A stretch of DNA of 64,000 nucleotides from the NCBI GenBank assembly GCA_010015655.1, contig ML976749.1, positions 124,001-188,000 on the forward strand. Reading direction: 5' to 3'. The DNA comes from Bimuria novae-zelandiae CBS 107.79. Taxonomy: Eukaryota; Ascomycota; Dothideomycetes; Pleosporales; Didymosphaeriaceae. Positions 11,487-22,803 of the stretch are shown here, piece after piece; the stretch's first letter is position 1, and each line of letters starts with the position of its first letter. Below the pieces are notes generated by a model. It searched no databases. It had not been told where the DNA came from and saw only the letters and a program-made list of their open reading frames with translations. A program made the position numbers and the translations under genes.

Positions 11487-12038
11487 CTAGGATGACTTTG
11501 CGTATTTCTCGGTCCATTCTCTCGCGGTCGCTATCGCTTGATTTTGATCCTCCTTCCACTGCTGGGCTACGTCGTTTGCCAGCGGGTCGTCCGGGTTCGG
11601 TGCGCCCAGAAGTGCCTGGATCGACAGGAGAATTGTGCGGATTTGCAGGGCCGGGCTCCAGTTGCCTGCACAAGTTAGGGAAAGCCGCATGCGAGCGCAT
11701 TGGTGAGAACACTCACTCTTGAGGACATCGAGACAAATGCGACCGAGACGATCGATGTTCGGATGGTAGATTTTTGTCAGGAATCGTACCTTCGGCGGTG
11801 TCATCGGGTAGTCGTCGGGCAAAAAGAGCTCGAGCCTGAACACCCCACCTGAAGAAGTCAGCTTTGTTTGCGAGAAGAAACAGTACCACATACCTTCGTA
11901 CGGTGACTGCGAGGGCCCGTCGATCGTCACGTCGAAGTAGCGCAAATTGTCGTCGTGAGGAACCGCCGCGATTCCCGGCACTGGCTCCTTGGACAGCCTC
12001 TCCGTCTCCTTGACGATCCTCTTCGGCAGAGCGGACAT
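11487..12038 (-). CDS. UBC13: Ubiquitin-conjugating enzyme E2, Ubc13/UBE2N type
   Basis: This E2 partners with a UEV (Mms2) to build Lys63-linked ubiquitin chains, used in error-free post-replication repair and in signalling. Three exons on the minus strand, 12038-11894, 11848-11717 and 11665-11487, join in phase to give 151 residues, the usual family length. The introns are 45 and 51 bp. The protein begins [15 protein letters not shown]. Conserved landmarks are YHPNID, the active-site Cys87 in GRICLDVLK and [16 protein letters not shown]. Most relatives start MALPKR. Here an upstream ATG-GC followed by a GTAAGT donor at 12206-12201 may be a relic of an older first exon or part of a spliced leader. 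The gene is head to head with the WDR59-type gene. Confidence 0.95.
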   Translation of the reverse strand: MSALPKRIVKETERLSKEPVPGIAAVPHDDNLRYFDVTIDGPSQSPYEGMWYCFFSQTKLTSSGGVFRLELFLPDDYPMTPPKVRFLTKIYHPNIDRLGRICLDVLKSECSHQCARMRLSLTCAGNWSPALQIRTILLSIQALLGAPNPDDPLANDVAQQWKEDQNQAIATAREWTEKYAKSS

Positions 12039-12457
12039 TTTGGTCGGGGAGCAGATGGTACTCGTGGTCGTCACAGTGTTTCTTCTTGCGGGCGAACTTG
12101 CGAATCCACCCAAACCTGCAATGGGGGCTGTTTAGCTTCAAGCACGAGAGGAATGCGAAGTGGGGTGACGACGCAAGGTTGCAAGAGGCAGGATTACTTA
12201 CGCCATGGCACGGGAGGGGCGCTTGCCGCTGTTTGTCAGATCTGCGTCAGCAAGGGCGATTGCAGGGGGCCGGATGTAACTTACGTTTTAGGTTGGTGGT
12301 GGGGGGAAAGAGGCGAGCGGTGTGGGTGGTTATCCCTGATCGAGGAAGGCAGCTCCCTTAGCGTTTGTCTTAGTTGTAATTCCTTACAACAAGCTCTTAG
12401 CCCTTGCCGCGTCCCCCCGTCGACTCCTCCCTCACGTGCCCAGCAGCCATTGCCATT
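12039..12457. promoter_or_regulatory. Shared promoter between UBC13 and WDR59-type gene
   Basis: The two genes diverge from this 419-bp region. On the minus strand it contains splice-like signals in the UBC13 leader: a donor at 12201 with acceptor ending at 12116, and a second GTAAGT further upstream near 12285. The UBC13 leader is therefore probably spliced. An ATG at 12206 lies inside the leader and, if spliced, would open a frame overlapping the UBC13 start in another phase. Confidence 0.5.
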
Positions 12458-15400
12458 ATGGCTGGGCCGACAACGCCTTTCCACTCACCGACGTTCGAGA
12501 AGGATGTCACTTTCGACATCAACGAAGACTACACCGCCGCGTCCATCTCGCCGAGCGGCCGAGATGTCGTGCTCGCAGGGTAAGCGCTTTCCCTGTGCAT
12601 GACGAGGGCCACCAGACTCTTCTGCAGCTCGCACATGTATCCTTCATCAGTTTCCTCAGGATTGCAGTACAGCGTTCGGCTAGGCCATGGACACGTTTAC
12701 TGTTTATGTAGATTCTTGACAAATCCCTCATGTATATAGTCCAAATCCTGGGACTTCCATCCCGCTTTTTAGTCTCCCTACTTTACTGACCTCCTACTAC
12801 CACATCCGCTAACTTGAGTAGCACCCAGGGCCTCTTAATCATCGATCTTGACAACCCATACTCCCCACCCCGCTTCATCCGCCATCGAATAGGCTTCGAG
12901 GTTGCAGATGTGCAGTGGTCGCCATTTGCGTGTCGGGCAGAGTGGGTTGCCTCGACCAACAACAACAAGGCGGTCATTTTCAATTTGAATCAAAAGGCGA
13001 CCTCCGACCACGCTCCTGTTCAGTTAACTCTCGATGCCCATCAGGGGACAATCACGGATATCAACTTCTCGGCACATCATCCTGACGTTCTCGCAACATG
13101 TGCGCTCGACACCAGGATCTTGACCTGGGACCTTCGCACGCCCGCTGCGATTGCGTCACACCTCCGCACCCCTAGCAACATCTTCGCCGACTGGCAAGGA
13201 GGAGCGACGCAGGTGAAATGGAATCGTCAAAATGAGCATCTCCTAGCCTCCTCACATGACCGCTACGTGCGAATCTGGGATACCCGCCATGGAGCTCAGC
13301 CAATCACGACTATCCACGCACACTTCAACAAGGTCTACGGTATTGACTGGCACCGCTTTGAATCCGACAAAATTCTTACTTGCTCTCTCGACAAGACGGT
13401 CAAGCAGTGGGAGGGCATCGGCATTGTGGAGTCGATCAACAAACCGACTCGCACTATTCTTACGGACTACCCACTTCTGCGTGCTCGACATACTCCATTT
13501 CCAAACGGAATAGTTGCAATGCCACAGCACGGTAGCGCGTCCCTCAGCTTGTATGAGCAGAAGACGAACCTTCAATCCTCCACGCGTCCCAAGCACACAT
13601 TCACCAATAACGAATGTGAAGGTGGTCGCCTTCACGAGTTCCTTTGGCGCTCACGGGGAGACTGTGATCAAGGCTTTGACAATCGTGACTTTCAGTTGGT
13701 GACGTGGGCAACCGATCACAAACTGCGTCTCTACAGCATCTCCCCAAATACCCTGAAACAAGCGGTGGGATTCGCAAAGGGCGAGCCTGTATCCGAACCA
13801 CCAAGCTCAACACGAAAGGGCGCGCAATATATCACTTTTGCCACTGGCCCGGTGGTTCCCAACGAGGAGGTGCAGCCGGACAAGTCACAATGCACGGCAC
13901 GCGGAGGTGCTCTGTCGTCTCTTTTGAAGAACAACACTCAGCCCAAGGCCGGTTTGGCCAGCTTGTTGCAAGGACAGGCTCGTGCCACCATGACCGCGCG
14001 TACCGTAAGGCGTTATCCAGCTCAACGCGTCGTGTCCAGTGTCACATGGATGCACAATGTCAACATCGAGAGGCGCAAGACCGAGGGCGATGGAAAAACT
14101 TCTGCACAAGATGATGGCGAAGGCTTTGACCTGGCCGCTGAAGTCAAGGCTGTGGGTCAAAAGTATCCCAACATCTCTTTCGAAGAGTTTGACCCCCACC
14201 TTCGAAAAATTGTAGTTGCTTTCAAGGCGCCTTGGGGAGATGTCGAAACTGCTCTTGGGGAGGACCAAGAACTGGCTCGGAAGACCGTGTTTCTTCGTCT
14301 AACAATTATCTTCCCAGACAAATATCCTGGCGTAGAAGGCGGAGACGAAGAAGACCGGTACCTGTATCCGCTTGAGATCACGATTGAGAAGACGACAGCT
14401 GCCATTGCTCCGTTAATGGTCGACCATTTAAGGACTGGTCTTGAGCAAATCGCAAACGCTTACGCGTACAAGGGACAGCCGGCATTAGGCGCTGTCTTGT
14501 CGTACGCCCTAGGCGACGCCGACCTTGAAGAGATTATCGAGCCGACACCAGAACCAGAAGAACACATTCAAGACTCCCTGCAAGAAAGCTCGAGTGATGA
14601 AGAGGAAGACGACGAATATGAAACGGGTGAATTGAATAAAGATCTCACGCTTTCACAACATTCAAATACTAACATACCCCTTCCTGCACAGACACTAGTT
14701 CGATGGTCCCATCCGGGCATGCTCTTGACCGTCCGTTTCCCACGCCCGGCCTGGGTCGGTCAGAGCATGACCTCCTCGGCATCGGCTCTTGGGCAGATGA
14801 CTCGCCCGATTAGGCTCCCGCGACACTTGAAGCAGAATCCTTCTAAAGATGACATATTCGAAACTTTCGGTCGTATCACAGCAGCACATGGGTCAGAGTC
14901 TCCTGGTTCTTCCCGGGTCTCCTGGGAATCTTCTTCATCGGCTTCTTCGTCTTCAGACTCTGAAAGCGACATTGTGTTCAGGGATTTTCTGCCTCCATTG
15001 CCATGGCAGAAGAATTCGTCTCGATTGCACACGAAAGCCTCCCTACCATTGTCTGCCGATCCAATCAATGCTTACAAAACGAAAGCCATAGTTACTATTC
15101 GGGACGACGCGGTTGCTGAGTTCATTCCTAGCAAGAAGGTGCTGGCAGAGGAGTATCTAATTTTTGGTGACGGTCCCACGGTTTGCTTGCATAATTCGGA
15201 GGTTGCTAGGAAACATGGGTTTGAGGATCTGGCCGAAATCTGGCAGCTTTGCATGCTCATCTTGACCAATGAGGTTCCTTTGGAGATTTTGCCACAGCAA
15301 CATCGGAGGGATCAGGTTCTCGTGCTCGCTCGGCGCGCACTCGTTAGGATAAAACGAAAAGATAGTGGCTTGGACCTGCAATTCGATGAGGCAGACACTG

Positions 15401-17489
15401 TAACAAACCCAAAGTTAAGAGGAAGAGTGAAGTGGGGCCACCATCCCGTCGTCACCTGGCTGATTCCAGCATTGTTCGAGCACTTTGAGCGTAAAGCGGA
15501 TACTCAGATGCTGGCCATGTTGTCTTGCGTGTTCTCAGAGCCTGCTGCTCGTGAGGGCGTTCCCAGTGCTATAGCAAAGACAAGGCAGTCCCACCTCCCA
15601 ATGTCTATGGAAGCGCCTGCCTTTTCACTCGATTACTTCGCGTCCCCTGATGCCGCCTGGAGCCTCTTCAAATCTTCCATCTCTAACTCATCTACTCCCG
15701 CTCATTCGAAACACGCTACCCCTACGTACGAGTTCGGCTGGCATCGGCTTTCTAAGAACCTGGATACATACGGGTCTCACGGTTCGAGTAACGGACCCTG
15801 GGGCAGTGATACGTTGCCTTCGGAGCCTGTGACACCTTACTCTACAGGTAATACTTCTTTTCAACTTATTGAAATCGTTACGTTGTCGACCATGACAGCG
15901 TTTTTAAGCTGCGTTGCGCGGTGGCTTGGAAAAAGCTGCGAATGCTGAACCAATATACAGGTAATACTCCACCGAATCTGTTGCGAGCACCCACTTCTCG
16001 AAGCATGACCACGACGAACACGACATACTCCATCAGTCCCGAACAGACACAGACATTTGGCAAAAAGAGATCGTCAGCAGGATTTTCTAATGCTCTAGCA
16101 AATCTGGGTAAATCGTTCATTTCTGCCTCGCCACCGGTGAAATCACGTCCCGAGGACCTTTCCACGAGCTTGCCCACGAGCGGAGTGACCTGGGGCACAG
16201 CAACGTTTTATAGCAGCGGCAGCCATGAGCGAGGTCTTGCAGCACCGCGCGCTAAACAGGGCAAGAGGGCTAGCTTTAGCCAAGCTGACCAAGTCAATGT
16301 CGACTCCTTCTCCGACTCTGATTCTGAATACGACACCATGGCACTAGACGGCGCATCCGAGCACACGGTCCCTATATCTTCCGGTGTAAAAGATGATGGC
16401 AGTTCTAGGATCAAAGTTACCCTAAAGAACCAAGACCAGTTTGACGACGAAGCTTGTGTAAGCGCCCCGCTGTTGGACATGTCGAAGGAATGGCTGTACC
16501 GCGCGTGGAGGGAGCAATACGCGGAGATGCTCGGGTGCTGGGACCTCACCAGCAAGAGAGCAGAAGTCCTCAAGTTCAATGGGCTAGTGTCGTACTTTCC
16601 GTTCGAAGACACTTATGAGTCAAAAGCCGAGTCGATGCGCCTAGCCCTGAAGAAAGACGGCGATCGTAACGAAAATCGCATGCCATCTCGCACCTTGTCG
16701 AGGACGTCAACACTCGCGCCCCCTGCGGCCACCACGGCACAGTTCAGACGAAGCCCACTTTCCTCCCCACGGGCGTTCTCATTCAACCCTGAAGCCACCG
16801 AGTTCAAACCCGGCTCGTCTTTCCTCCCCATCGATGAAGGTCCCATTCCACCGCCCGATGTATTCATACCGTCAGAGCAATATATCCGCCTTAGCGTTCC
16901 GGCGCCGGCACCGGAGCCCGCAAATGACCCGCTCAGCCTGCAAATCGGTGACTCCAGGCTCACACCCTACACCCAGAAGGGTTCGCGCCCGTCCATCTCA
17001 CGCGGTACGAGCAACGTCTCCGGTCGTTCCAGCCTCAACGTTCCCCCAATACCATCTCAGAACAACAAAAATCGCCAGCAAGCTGGAGAGGAAGTGTATA
17101 CGTGCACCATCTGCTGGATCCGCGTCTCGGGCCGCTTCTACCTCTGTCCTGCGTGCGGACATGTCGCGCACTTCGGGTGCATGGCCAATGACGAGGGCTT
17201 CGACGAAGAAGAGTGCGTCGTGGGATGCGGATGTGGGTGCGGATTCGAAACTGCGAGAGAGCGGAGCTGTGTTGAAGATTTTCTCGAAGGTATCAGGAGC
17301 TGGGAGGAGTACGAGCGCGGGGGATGGCTGCCTGAGGTACAGGTCGACGAAGAGGCTAGCACGAAGGCGGAGAGGGCGTACAACGGTGGGTATGAGGAAC
17401 CACGGCGAAAAGAAGAGAAAGAAGGCAAGAAAGAGAAGAAGGTGAAGGTGAAGAGGAAGGCGAGATTAACGGGGAAGAGCTATTTTTAG
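12458..17489 (+). CDS. WD40-RWD-RING protein, WDR59/Mtc5 (SEA/GATOR2) type
   Basis: A subunit of the vacuole-associated SEA complex (GATOR2 in animals), which regulates TORC1 in response to amino acids. Exons 12458-12579, 12822-15847 and 15961-17489 join in phase to give 1558 residues; the introns are 242 and 113 bp. WD40 repeats fill roughly the first 380 residues, for example ILTWDLRTP and YVRIWDTRHG. An RWD-like domain follows near 485-610. Long serine-rich and acidic linkers come next. The C terminus has a zinc-binding RING-like region starting CTICWIRVSGRFYLCPACGH near residue 1430, ending in a lysine-rich tail. Exon 2 could also start 3 bp earlier because two AGs are adjacent. Length and domain order match the family. 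The yeast counterpart is MTC5/SEA3. Confidence 0.9.
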
Positions 17490-17699
17490 GAGTGTTGTGT
17501 GGATATTTAGTGGAGGCGATTTTTGTGTTTTAACTGACATTTAGTTCACAGACATTTAGCGGTGGGATACCCATGTACGCATACGGATATGTTGTACAAC
17601 AGCGGGATTTTGGGTATGATTTTGGGGGTTTATGTGGAGAGTATGAGTATTTAGGGATATTTGGGCATGTGTGTATGAGTACGATGGTATTAGTCCCCA
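17490..17699. terminator. 3' region of the WDR59-type gene
   Basis: T- and G-rich sequence after the stop at 17489 with no reading frame, consistent with a 3' untranslated and polyadenylation region. No single defined signal stands out. Confidence 0.35.
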
Positions 17700-18214
17700 C
17701 AGAATAATTTAATTGTACGTGTATTTAAACCATCGGGTCCTAGAGCGCTCACATGATCTTTCAAATTCGTTGATGACGATGGAAGAGAAGCCGAACAGCC
17801 GGCCTCACACAGAACAACTACTCCGTCTTTCATTTTGGATTCAAGGATCTTCCAGCCCTCTGTGGCCAACATCCTTTTCCGCAGCGACTTCACCCACGAA
17901 CAGAAACGCGTACCCAATTGGATCGAGGCCGGAGCGATCGTAGATATACCATGCTGATGGATCTGTATCTTCTGGGAGGCGCTGCTCGGGCTGGAGATGC
18001 GGTGATGTCCTCGCGGGTAAAATGTCTTTCCTTCAACACCATTCGAGCTACTTCGCGGATTATGGCCGGCCGTGGGATCTCTGAGCTACCTTGGGCGAAG
18101 TCGGCTTCGGGTTCATTGACCAGTGTTGTCTTTCCGGTGCATTGCGGGCCGTTTTGCTTGTCGCCAGCCGGGTACGAGATATTGCGCAGCGTGACGCTGT
18201 GAGACGTTCCACAT
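17700..18214 (-). pseudogene. AAA_28-type P-loop ATPase pseudogene
   Basis: On the minus strand, starting near an ATG at 18214 (MWNVSQRH), the reading jumps between frames but keeps the layout of a fungal AAA_28 P-loop protein. It has GPQCTGKTTLVN (Walker A), PRPAIIREVARMVLKE, HFTREDITASPARA, then in another frame WYIYDRSGLDPIGYAF, then in a third ATEGWKILESKMKDGV and VVLCEAG. At least three frameshifts are needed to connect these pieces, and the segment between ITASPARA and WYIYDRSG looks shortened. The base composition is normal, so the damage is indel-driven and not RIP. No intron explains the breaks. Confidence 0.75.
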
Positions 18215-18433
18215 AGCAGTGCGACCTCATGTGGCGTTTGTGTGTCACCGTCGCTTATGTGAGTCTTCGCGAATCAATCACCTGGGCATCTTTCACTTAC
18301 TTGCCCCACGTGGGTTGTAACAACCCGTGGACAACCGCGCTGCCGTTTGCAACGCAGCCTCATGCTCGTGCACACACTTCCTTACAAATAATCCTAAATC
18401 TACTATAATAATCTATACGCTTCGACAGGCGAA
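18215..18433. other. Short spacer between divergent pseudogenes
   Basis: The region separates the minus-strand AAA_28 pseudogene from the plus-strand RdRP/helicase locus. Because the two point away from each other it was probably once a shared promoter. No element recognised. Confidence 0.4.
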
Positions 18434-19340
18434 ATGGGCAAATTGAATACGTTCAAAGTCACGTTGCAGCCCATCGTCTTGCAGCCCATCGTCGACCCCG
18501 GCGATACTTCATGGTCATACCAGATACCAGATCTGCCCTCACCCGCGGATTTAAACGCCGAAAAACTAGTCAAGGGTGTATCTGTGATCTCTTACAATTC
18601 AAAACAAGGGATCGTGCTGCGTCTGGCCGACGTACCGTCGAACCGCGTAGCGCAAGGTGAAGATCTCGACAAGCTGATTTTATTATCTTTCTCCGACTTT
18701 CGTCTTCGCTAGTAACCAGTGTCTGAAGGCGAGCCCTCGCGTCTTGCCGCTAGAAGAGACAATAGTAGGTAGCCGAAACAAACAATTTCTGAAATCGCAA
18801 GCTCACCGTAGACTACTACTAGGCGACTACATCAGCAGACTTCTGACCACGGGCATTACGATAAATGAGATACTCTACAACTTTTATGGACATTCTAACA
18901 GTCAGCTGAAATCCCGGTCCTGCTTCATGTATGCAGCGCCCAAGACCAAGATTAAAGCCAAGATTGAGGGCATGGGAGACCTGTCGAAGCTCAAGTCCGT
19001 GGGCAAGAAAGCGAAGAAAATCGGCTTGCTGTTCTCCAGCGCGGAAATGGCGCTCCAGGTTTCTCCGGCACGATGCGAAGACATAGAAGACGTTAGGCGA
19101 GACGAGTGCATCTCTACCGACGGGTGTGGACTCATAGCTCCCCAGCTTGCGAGGCATCTTGTGCAGAAGCGCAACATCACATTCCGCAATAAGCGGTATT
19201 TGCCATCCGTCTATCAAATTCGCTATCGGGGCTACAAAGGTGTCTTGGCACTGGATCCGACCCTCAAAGGACAGATAATACAAAGCTTTAAAATCATCAA
19301 TGCGAGATGCTCTGCGTATGATTTACTAACGCAATCCTAG
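18434..19340 (+). pseudogene. RNA-dependent RNA polymerase fragment (broken)
   Basis: The region encodes the amino-terminal part of a cellular, quelling-type RdRP domain. After an N-terminal piece (18434-18712) ended by TAG TAA, the frame shifts and continues with INEILYNFYGHSNSQLKSRS. It goes on to FSSAEMALQV, DGCGLIAPQLARHLVQKR and PSVYQIRYRGYKGVLALDP, which are conserved blocks of eukaryotic RdRPs upstream of the active site. The catalytic DxDGD motif expected further downstream was not found in any frame. The fragment therefore cannot polymerise RNA. It ends in TAG at 19338-19340. The frame then continues directly into the helicase region with no gap for a promoter. Such enzymes normally make double-stranded RNA for gene silencing. 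Confidence 0.75.
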
Positions 19341-21891
19341 GAAGTTTACGTTATGAGCAACCGCGATGTCCAGTCTATGCAGTACATGGACAAATGGCTG
19401 GATCAGATCGATACGGAAGAGCCACTACCGCTTTTCGAGAAGCTTGAGATACAGTACAAGATACCGAAGTTGGAAGGCGTAGAGTGGAGCACTTATCCAG
19501 AGCCTGTCGTTGCAGTCGTTCGCGACGGAAACCTCTCCCAGCTCAGGCACTTAAGCTCGGTGGCCGAGCTCCAAATCATGTTCGACCTCCCTCGAACCCA
19601 CGACGAGAAGAAATTGCTTCAAGATGCCGTTCAACACGTACTTGATCTGGAAGCAAGCTCCACTCTAGGCTTGGAAACCGCGGTCGTAGCCTCCAACGTA
19701 CTTGCCAATCTTCCGGAGGCTGTGTATCTAATTCCAACTTTCTTTGCCTTTCAGACTTGGCGAAATCATAAGGCTGCGCTAGAAGATACACTCATTTATC
19801 TGACGCCAACGCTTCTACGAAACCTCGTGCTCCGAGCGAATGAACTTGGGAGTTTCATTCGACACCCACTTTCGCTTCTCTTGCAAGAGCTTAAGCGCAT
19901 CTCGTTTCAAGAATTCGGGGACCTCGTTCAGACCATAGCACTCACAGTTCACGACCCTGAAGCAGCTCTTGATCTATTTCTGGAAGCTCTGGAACCTGAA
20001 GTGCCACGTCTCTTGATCGGAAGGCCAATGGCGGTGACTTAGTTCTGCCCATGTTTGTTCGGAACTGCACTCGACCATATCGATGAAGCGTCAAATAATC
20101 GGAGGGCAGAAGACGAGGCCCTCAAACTTGTCTTCGATGGTGGCAAAGACGGTTTCACGACGGTTAAAAGTTTGCTGCTTGTCGACTCTTCGATGAACGG
20201 GAAGCTGAAGATAGGCGATCATGTTCGACTCACATTGTCAAGCTCACCTCAAAATGCTCCCGCAGCTCGACCCGTTTCTATGGATGCTGTTGTGCTTGTG
20301 GCACAGCCTGGTGCTGCGACTTTTAGATGCATCCACCAGCCGCCTTCTTTCCTGGAGCAATGCACATGGACCTAACATTGTACGGTTCCTTCGTCACAAG
20401 CCAGGCTACTTTCGATGCTTTGACCACTTTCTACACCAAGAGAGAAGCTTGCTGCAGGATCCATCCTTCGCTTCTAGGCCTACCAGATTCAGATCAAATA
20501 CAGCTTCCTGAAGTGGCTCTACCGGCGACGAAAGCACCCCTGCTTAATGAAAGCCAGAATGCAGCGCTCGAAGCTGCAATGAACCACTCTCTGACCTTCA
20601 TCTGGGGTCTGCTAGGCACAGGAAAGACGCATACGATTGTCGTTATTCTCGCTCAGTTACTGAAGGCTTTGCCGAAGAAACGATTCCTTGTCACGGCGCC
20701 CACTCACAACACCGTCGATAATCTCTTAAGAAGGTTTTTATGTGACGATGAGGCAAAGAAATGCGGCGTAATCCCAGTAAGGGTTTCTACACAGGTAAGT
20801 CTTCCCATGACGCATACTATCGAGAGTGTAACTGATCTGTTCTGTAGCTCGCGAAAGTCGCACTCGACCTCCGGGCTTATACATGCGATGCTATGCTCGG
20901 AAAAGACCTCACATCCGACCGCTCAGCCCAGCGAAAAGCCCAGAAGCGTATCAAAGGATCTTGCCTGATCTTCACGACCTGTATCGGAGCATCTTTAGGG
21001 CTGTTGCGAACGGAAAGCTTCGAAGTGGTCATTGTGGACGAGGCCTCCCAGCAAACAGAGCCAGCTAGCCTTGTTCCGTTGGTCAAGGGCTGTTCACGAG
21101 CTATTCTTGTCGGCGACCATGTGCAGCTCCGAGCTATCGTCCAGAAACATGCTGTGCTTACGGGATACGACGTTTCCGTATTTGAGCGCCACTACAATTT
21201 ACTACAGTCAAGCAAGATCGCGAAAGTCATGTTGGATACACAATACCGCATGCATCAGAGTATCTGCGACTTCAGCTCGACGGAATTCTACGCGAAAAGG
21301 CTCAAGACCGCGGCTGTACTGAAAGGAAAGAGGCCATTGCCGCCATCAATGTTTCCTTGGCCTCAAGGTCGCAGGGTCGCATTGATCGAATGCACTAGCA
21401 CGGAAGATCTAGGACGGCAGTCGAATGCCAACGCCGGTCAGGTTGAACTGTGTAAGAGAGTCATCAAGCTCCTCAAGGCTCCTCCGGCAAGACCTACTCC
21501 TCAGAAGCCCTCCTCGTCTCTGACGTCTCTGAGCATCGCAATCCTGACGCCATACACTCGGCAAGAAGATGCCCTCGCTGCAGCTATACCAGGAGTCGAA
21601 GTATCTTCTATCGACGGATATCAAGGCCGGGAAGCAGACATTGTAGTTTTCGTGACTGTGCGGTGCAATACAAGCTACGATATGGGCTTCTTGACGGATA
21701 TACGTAGATTGAATGTGGTAATGATGCGGGCTAAGGTTGGGGTCGTGATCATTGGGAACAAGCAGACTTTGACTGGGACGGCACCAGGAGCGGATGGCCT
21801 GGATGAGATCAAGTTGGTCTGGGGCAGGCTATTCGAGAGTTGTGGACTGGTAACATTGCCGGACGAAGAGAACGCAGCTTATGGCGCATAA
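19341..21891 (+). pseudogene. Superfamily 1 (Upf1-like) helicase, broken N-terminal half
   Basis: Most of a UPF1/SMUBP2-like helicase follows the RdRP fragment in the same frame. Breaks are a TAG at 20040-20042 and a frameshift near 20340-20375. From there a clean frame runs to 21891 across one 53-bp intron (20795-20847). Motif I is GLLGTGKTH (usually GPPGTGKT) and motif II is VDEASQQTEPASL. Motif III is LVGDHVQLRA (usually GDxxQLxP), then QYRMHQSI, then SSIDGYQGREADIV. Motif VI is RRLNVVMMRAKVGVVIIGN (usually LTRAK). Several key residues deviate from consensus, which with the breaks argues for a gene losing function. A shorter transcript starting near 20327 could still give a helicase core, but motif I and VI changes make activity doubtful. 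Confidence 0.75.
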
Positions 21892-22192
21892 CATGGAGGC
21901 CTTGTATTTGGCCGTTTGCATTCGAAATTATGTTAGGTTGGCTCTAGCGAAGGTGCAGAATTTTGGTGCTCCATTGAATACAGTCACATGATGCACCTGG
22001 GCAGGTATGATACTCCGATTTATACAATAATTGCCATTGGGACCGCTTGGTCGCATGCTACAACATGATCCACCAAGTATGTCACCCTGTAGCTGACGAC
22101 GAAGACATCATTAAAGTTGTTGAACTCTGTGCTAGAGTTTCACCCGAGTTCAAGAATCATACCTGATGATATTAGGCCTATCACTTGAGAAG
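21892..22192. other. Intergenic between convergent genes
   Basis: Three hundred bases between the end of the helicase locus and the stop of the small membrane protein gene on the opposite strand. No frame or motif of note; presumably 3' sequences of both. Confidence 0.45.
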
Positions 22193-22803
22193 CTACATCG
22201 GCAAGGCGCAATTGCTTCCGAACCATTGGCCTCCACGCGCACCACAAGCTGCCTGCTTCAGGTCGATCGTAGCCTGGCCCCAATGAGCCGCGTTGATGGT
22301 GCAGTTACCGTTGGAGAAGTTGCCATCAACCTGCGTGCACAACTGCTGCGCGGTGTCGATACCGTCGACGAGGCTGAGGAAGCCTGAGGATTCGGCATTG
22401 GAGAGGTCGACGGTGCATGCGGAAGTGTCGCCATGGTAGACACCGTGAAGTCGATCGCACATCTCGGGCGGGTTGTGAAGTACAGTCATGTCATCGTACA
22501 CCTTGAGAAGGCTAGGGCACGTCAGTATTGTCAGGTGCAAAAAACTTCGCGCCTTGACGGCCATAAAGAAACTTACTCCTCGATGCTGAACTTGGCCGGT
22601 TCCTCGTTGGAGACGTCGCCAGAGTCAATAGTGTCACCTTTGCGGCCGACGCTCTGACAGAAGAGGCAGAATCCTATTGGGAAGGCGAGGCACATGACCT
22701 GGAAAGAGAGCCTTAGTAAAACCATTCACCTGTATGCCAAATCAGCATGACAATCCGTACTCACCATGCAGAGGGCGCACTCAGAGCTACATTTGCCACC
22801 CAT
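22193..22803 (-). CDS. Small cysteine-rich membrane protein, 159 aa
   Basis: Three minus-strand exons, 22803-22765, 22698-22577 and 22511-22193, join in phase across introns of 66 and 65 bp with good donors (GTGAGT, GTAAGT). The product starts MGGKCSSECALC and has a hydrophobic, cysteine-containing helix, CMVMCLAFPIGFCLFCQ, at about residues 12-28. A hydrophilic linker follows, then a C-terminal domain with six cysteines ending in CGARGGQWFGSNCALPM. The N terminus fits a type III or signal-anchor topology with the cysteine domain outside the cytoplasm. The N-terminal Gly2-Gly-Lys-Cys could be lipid-modified. I do not recognise the family. The clean splicing and coding bias support a real gene. 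Confidence 0.75.

Noticed and set aside
13252..14405. Several minus-strand frames of 70-130 codons
   Set aside because: All lie opposite the long WDR59-type exon and have no recognisable content.
18744..20042. Introns that might rescue the RdRP/helicase as an intact gene
   Set aside because: I looked for GT-AG pairs across the TAG codons at 19338 and 20040 and the shift near 20345-20375; no pair with a good donor kept the frame and the conserved blocks.
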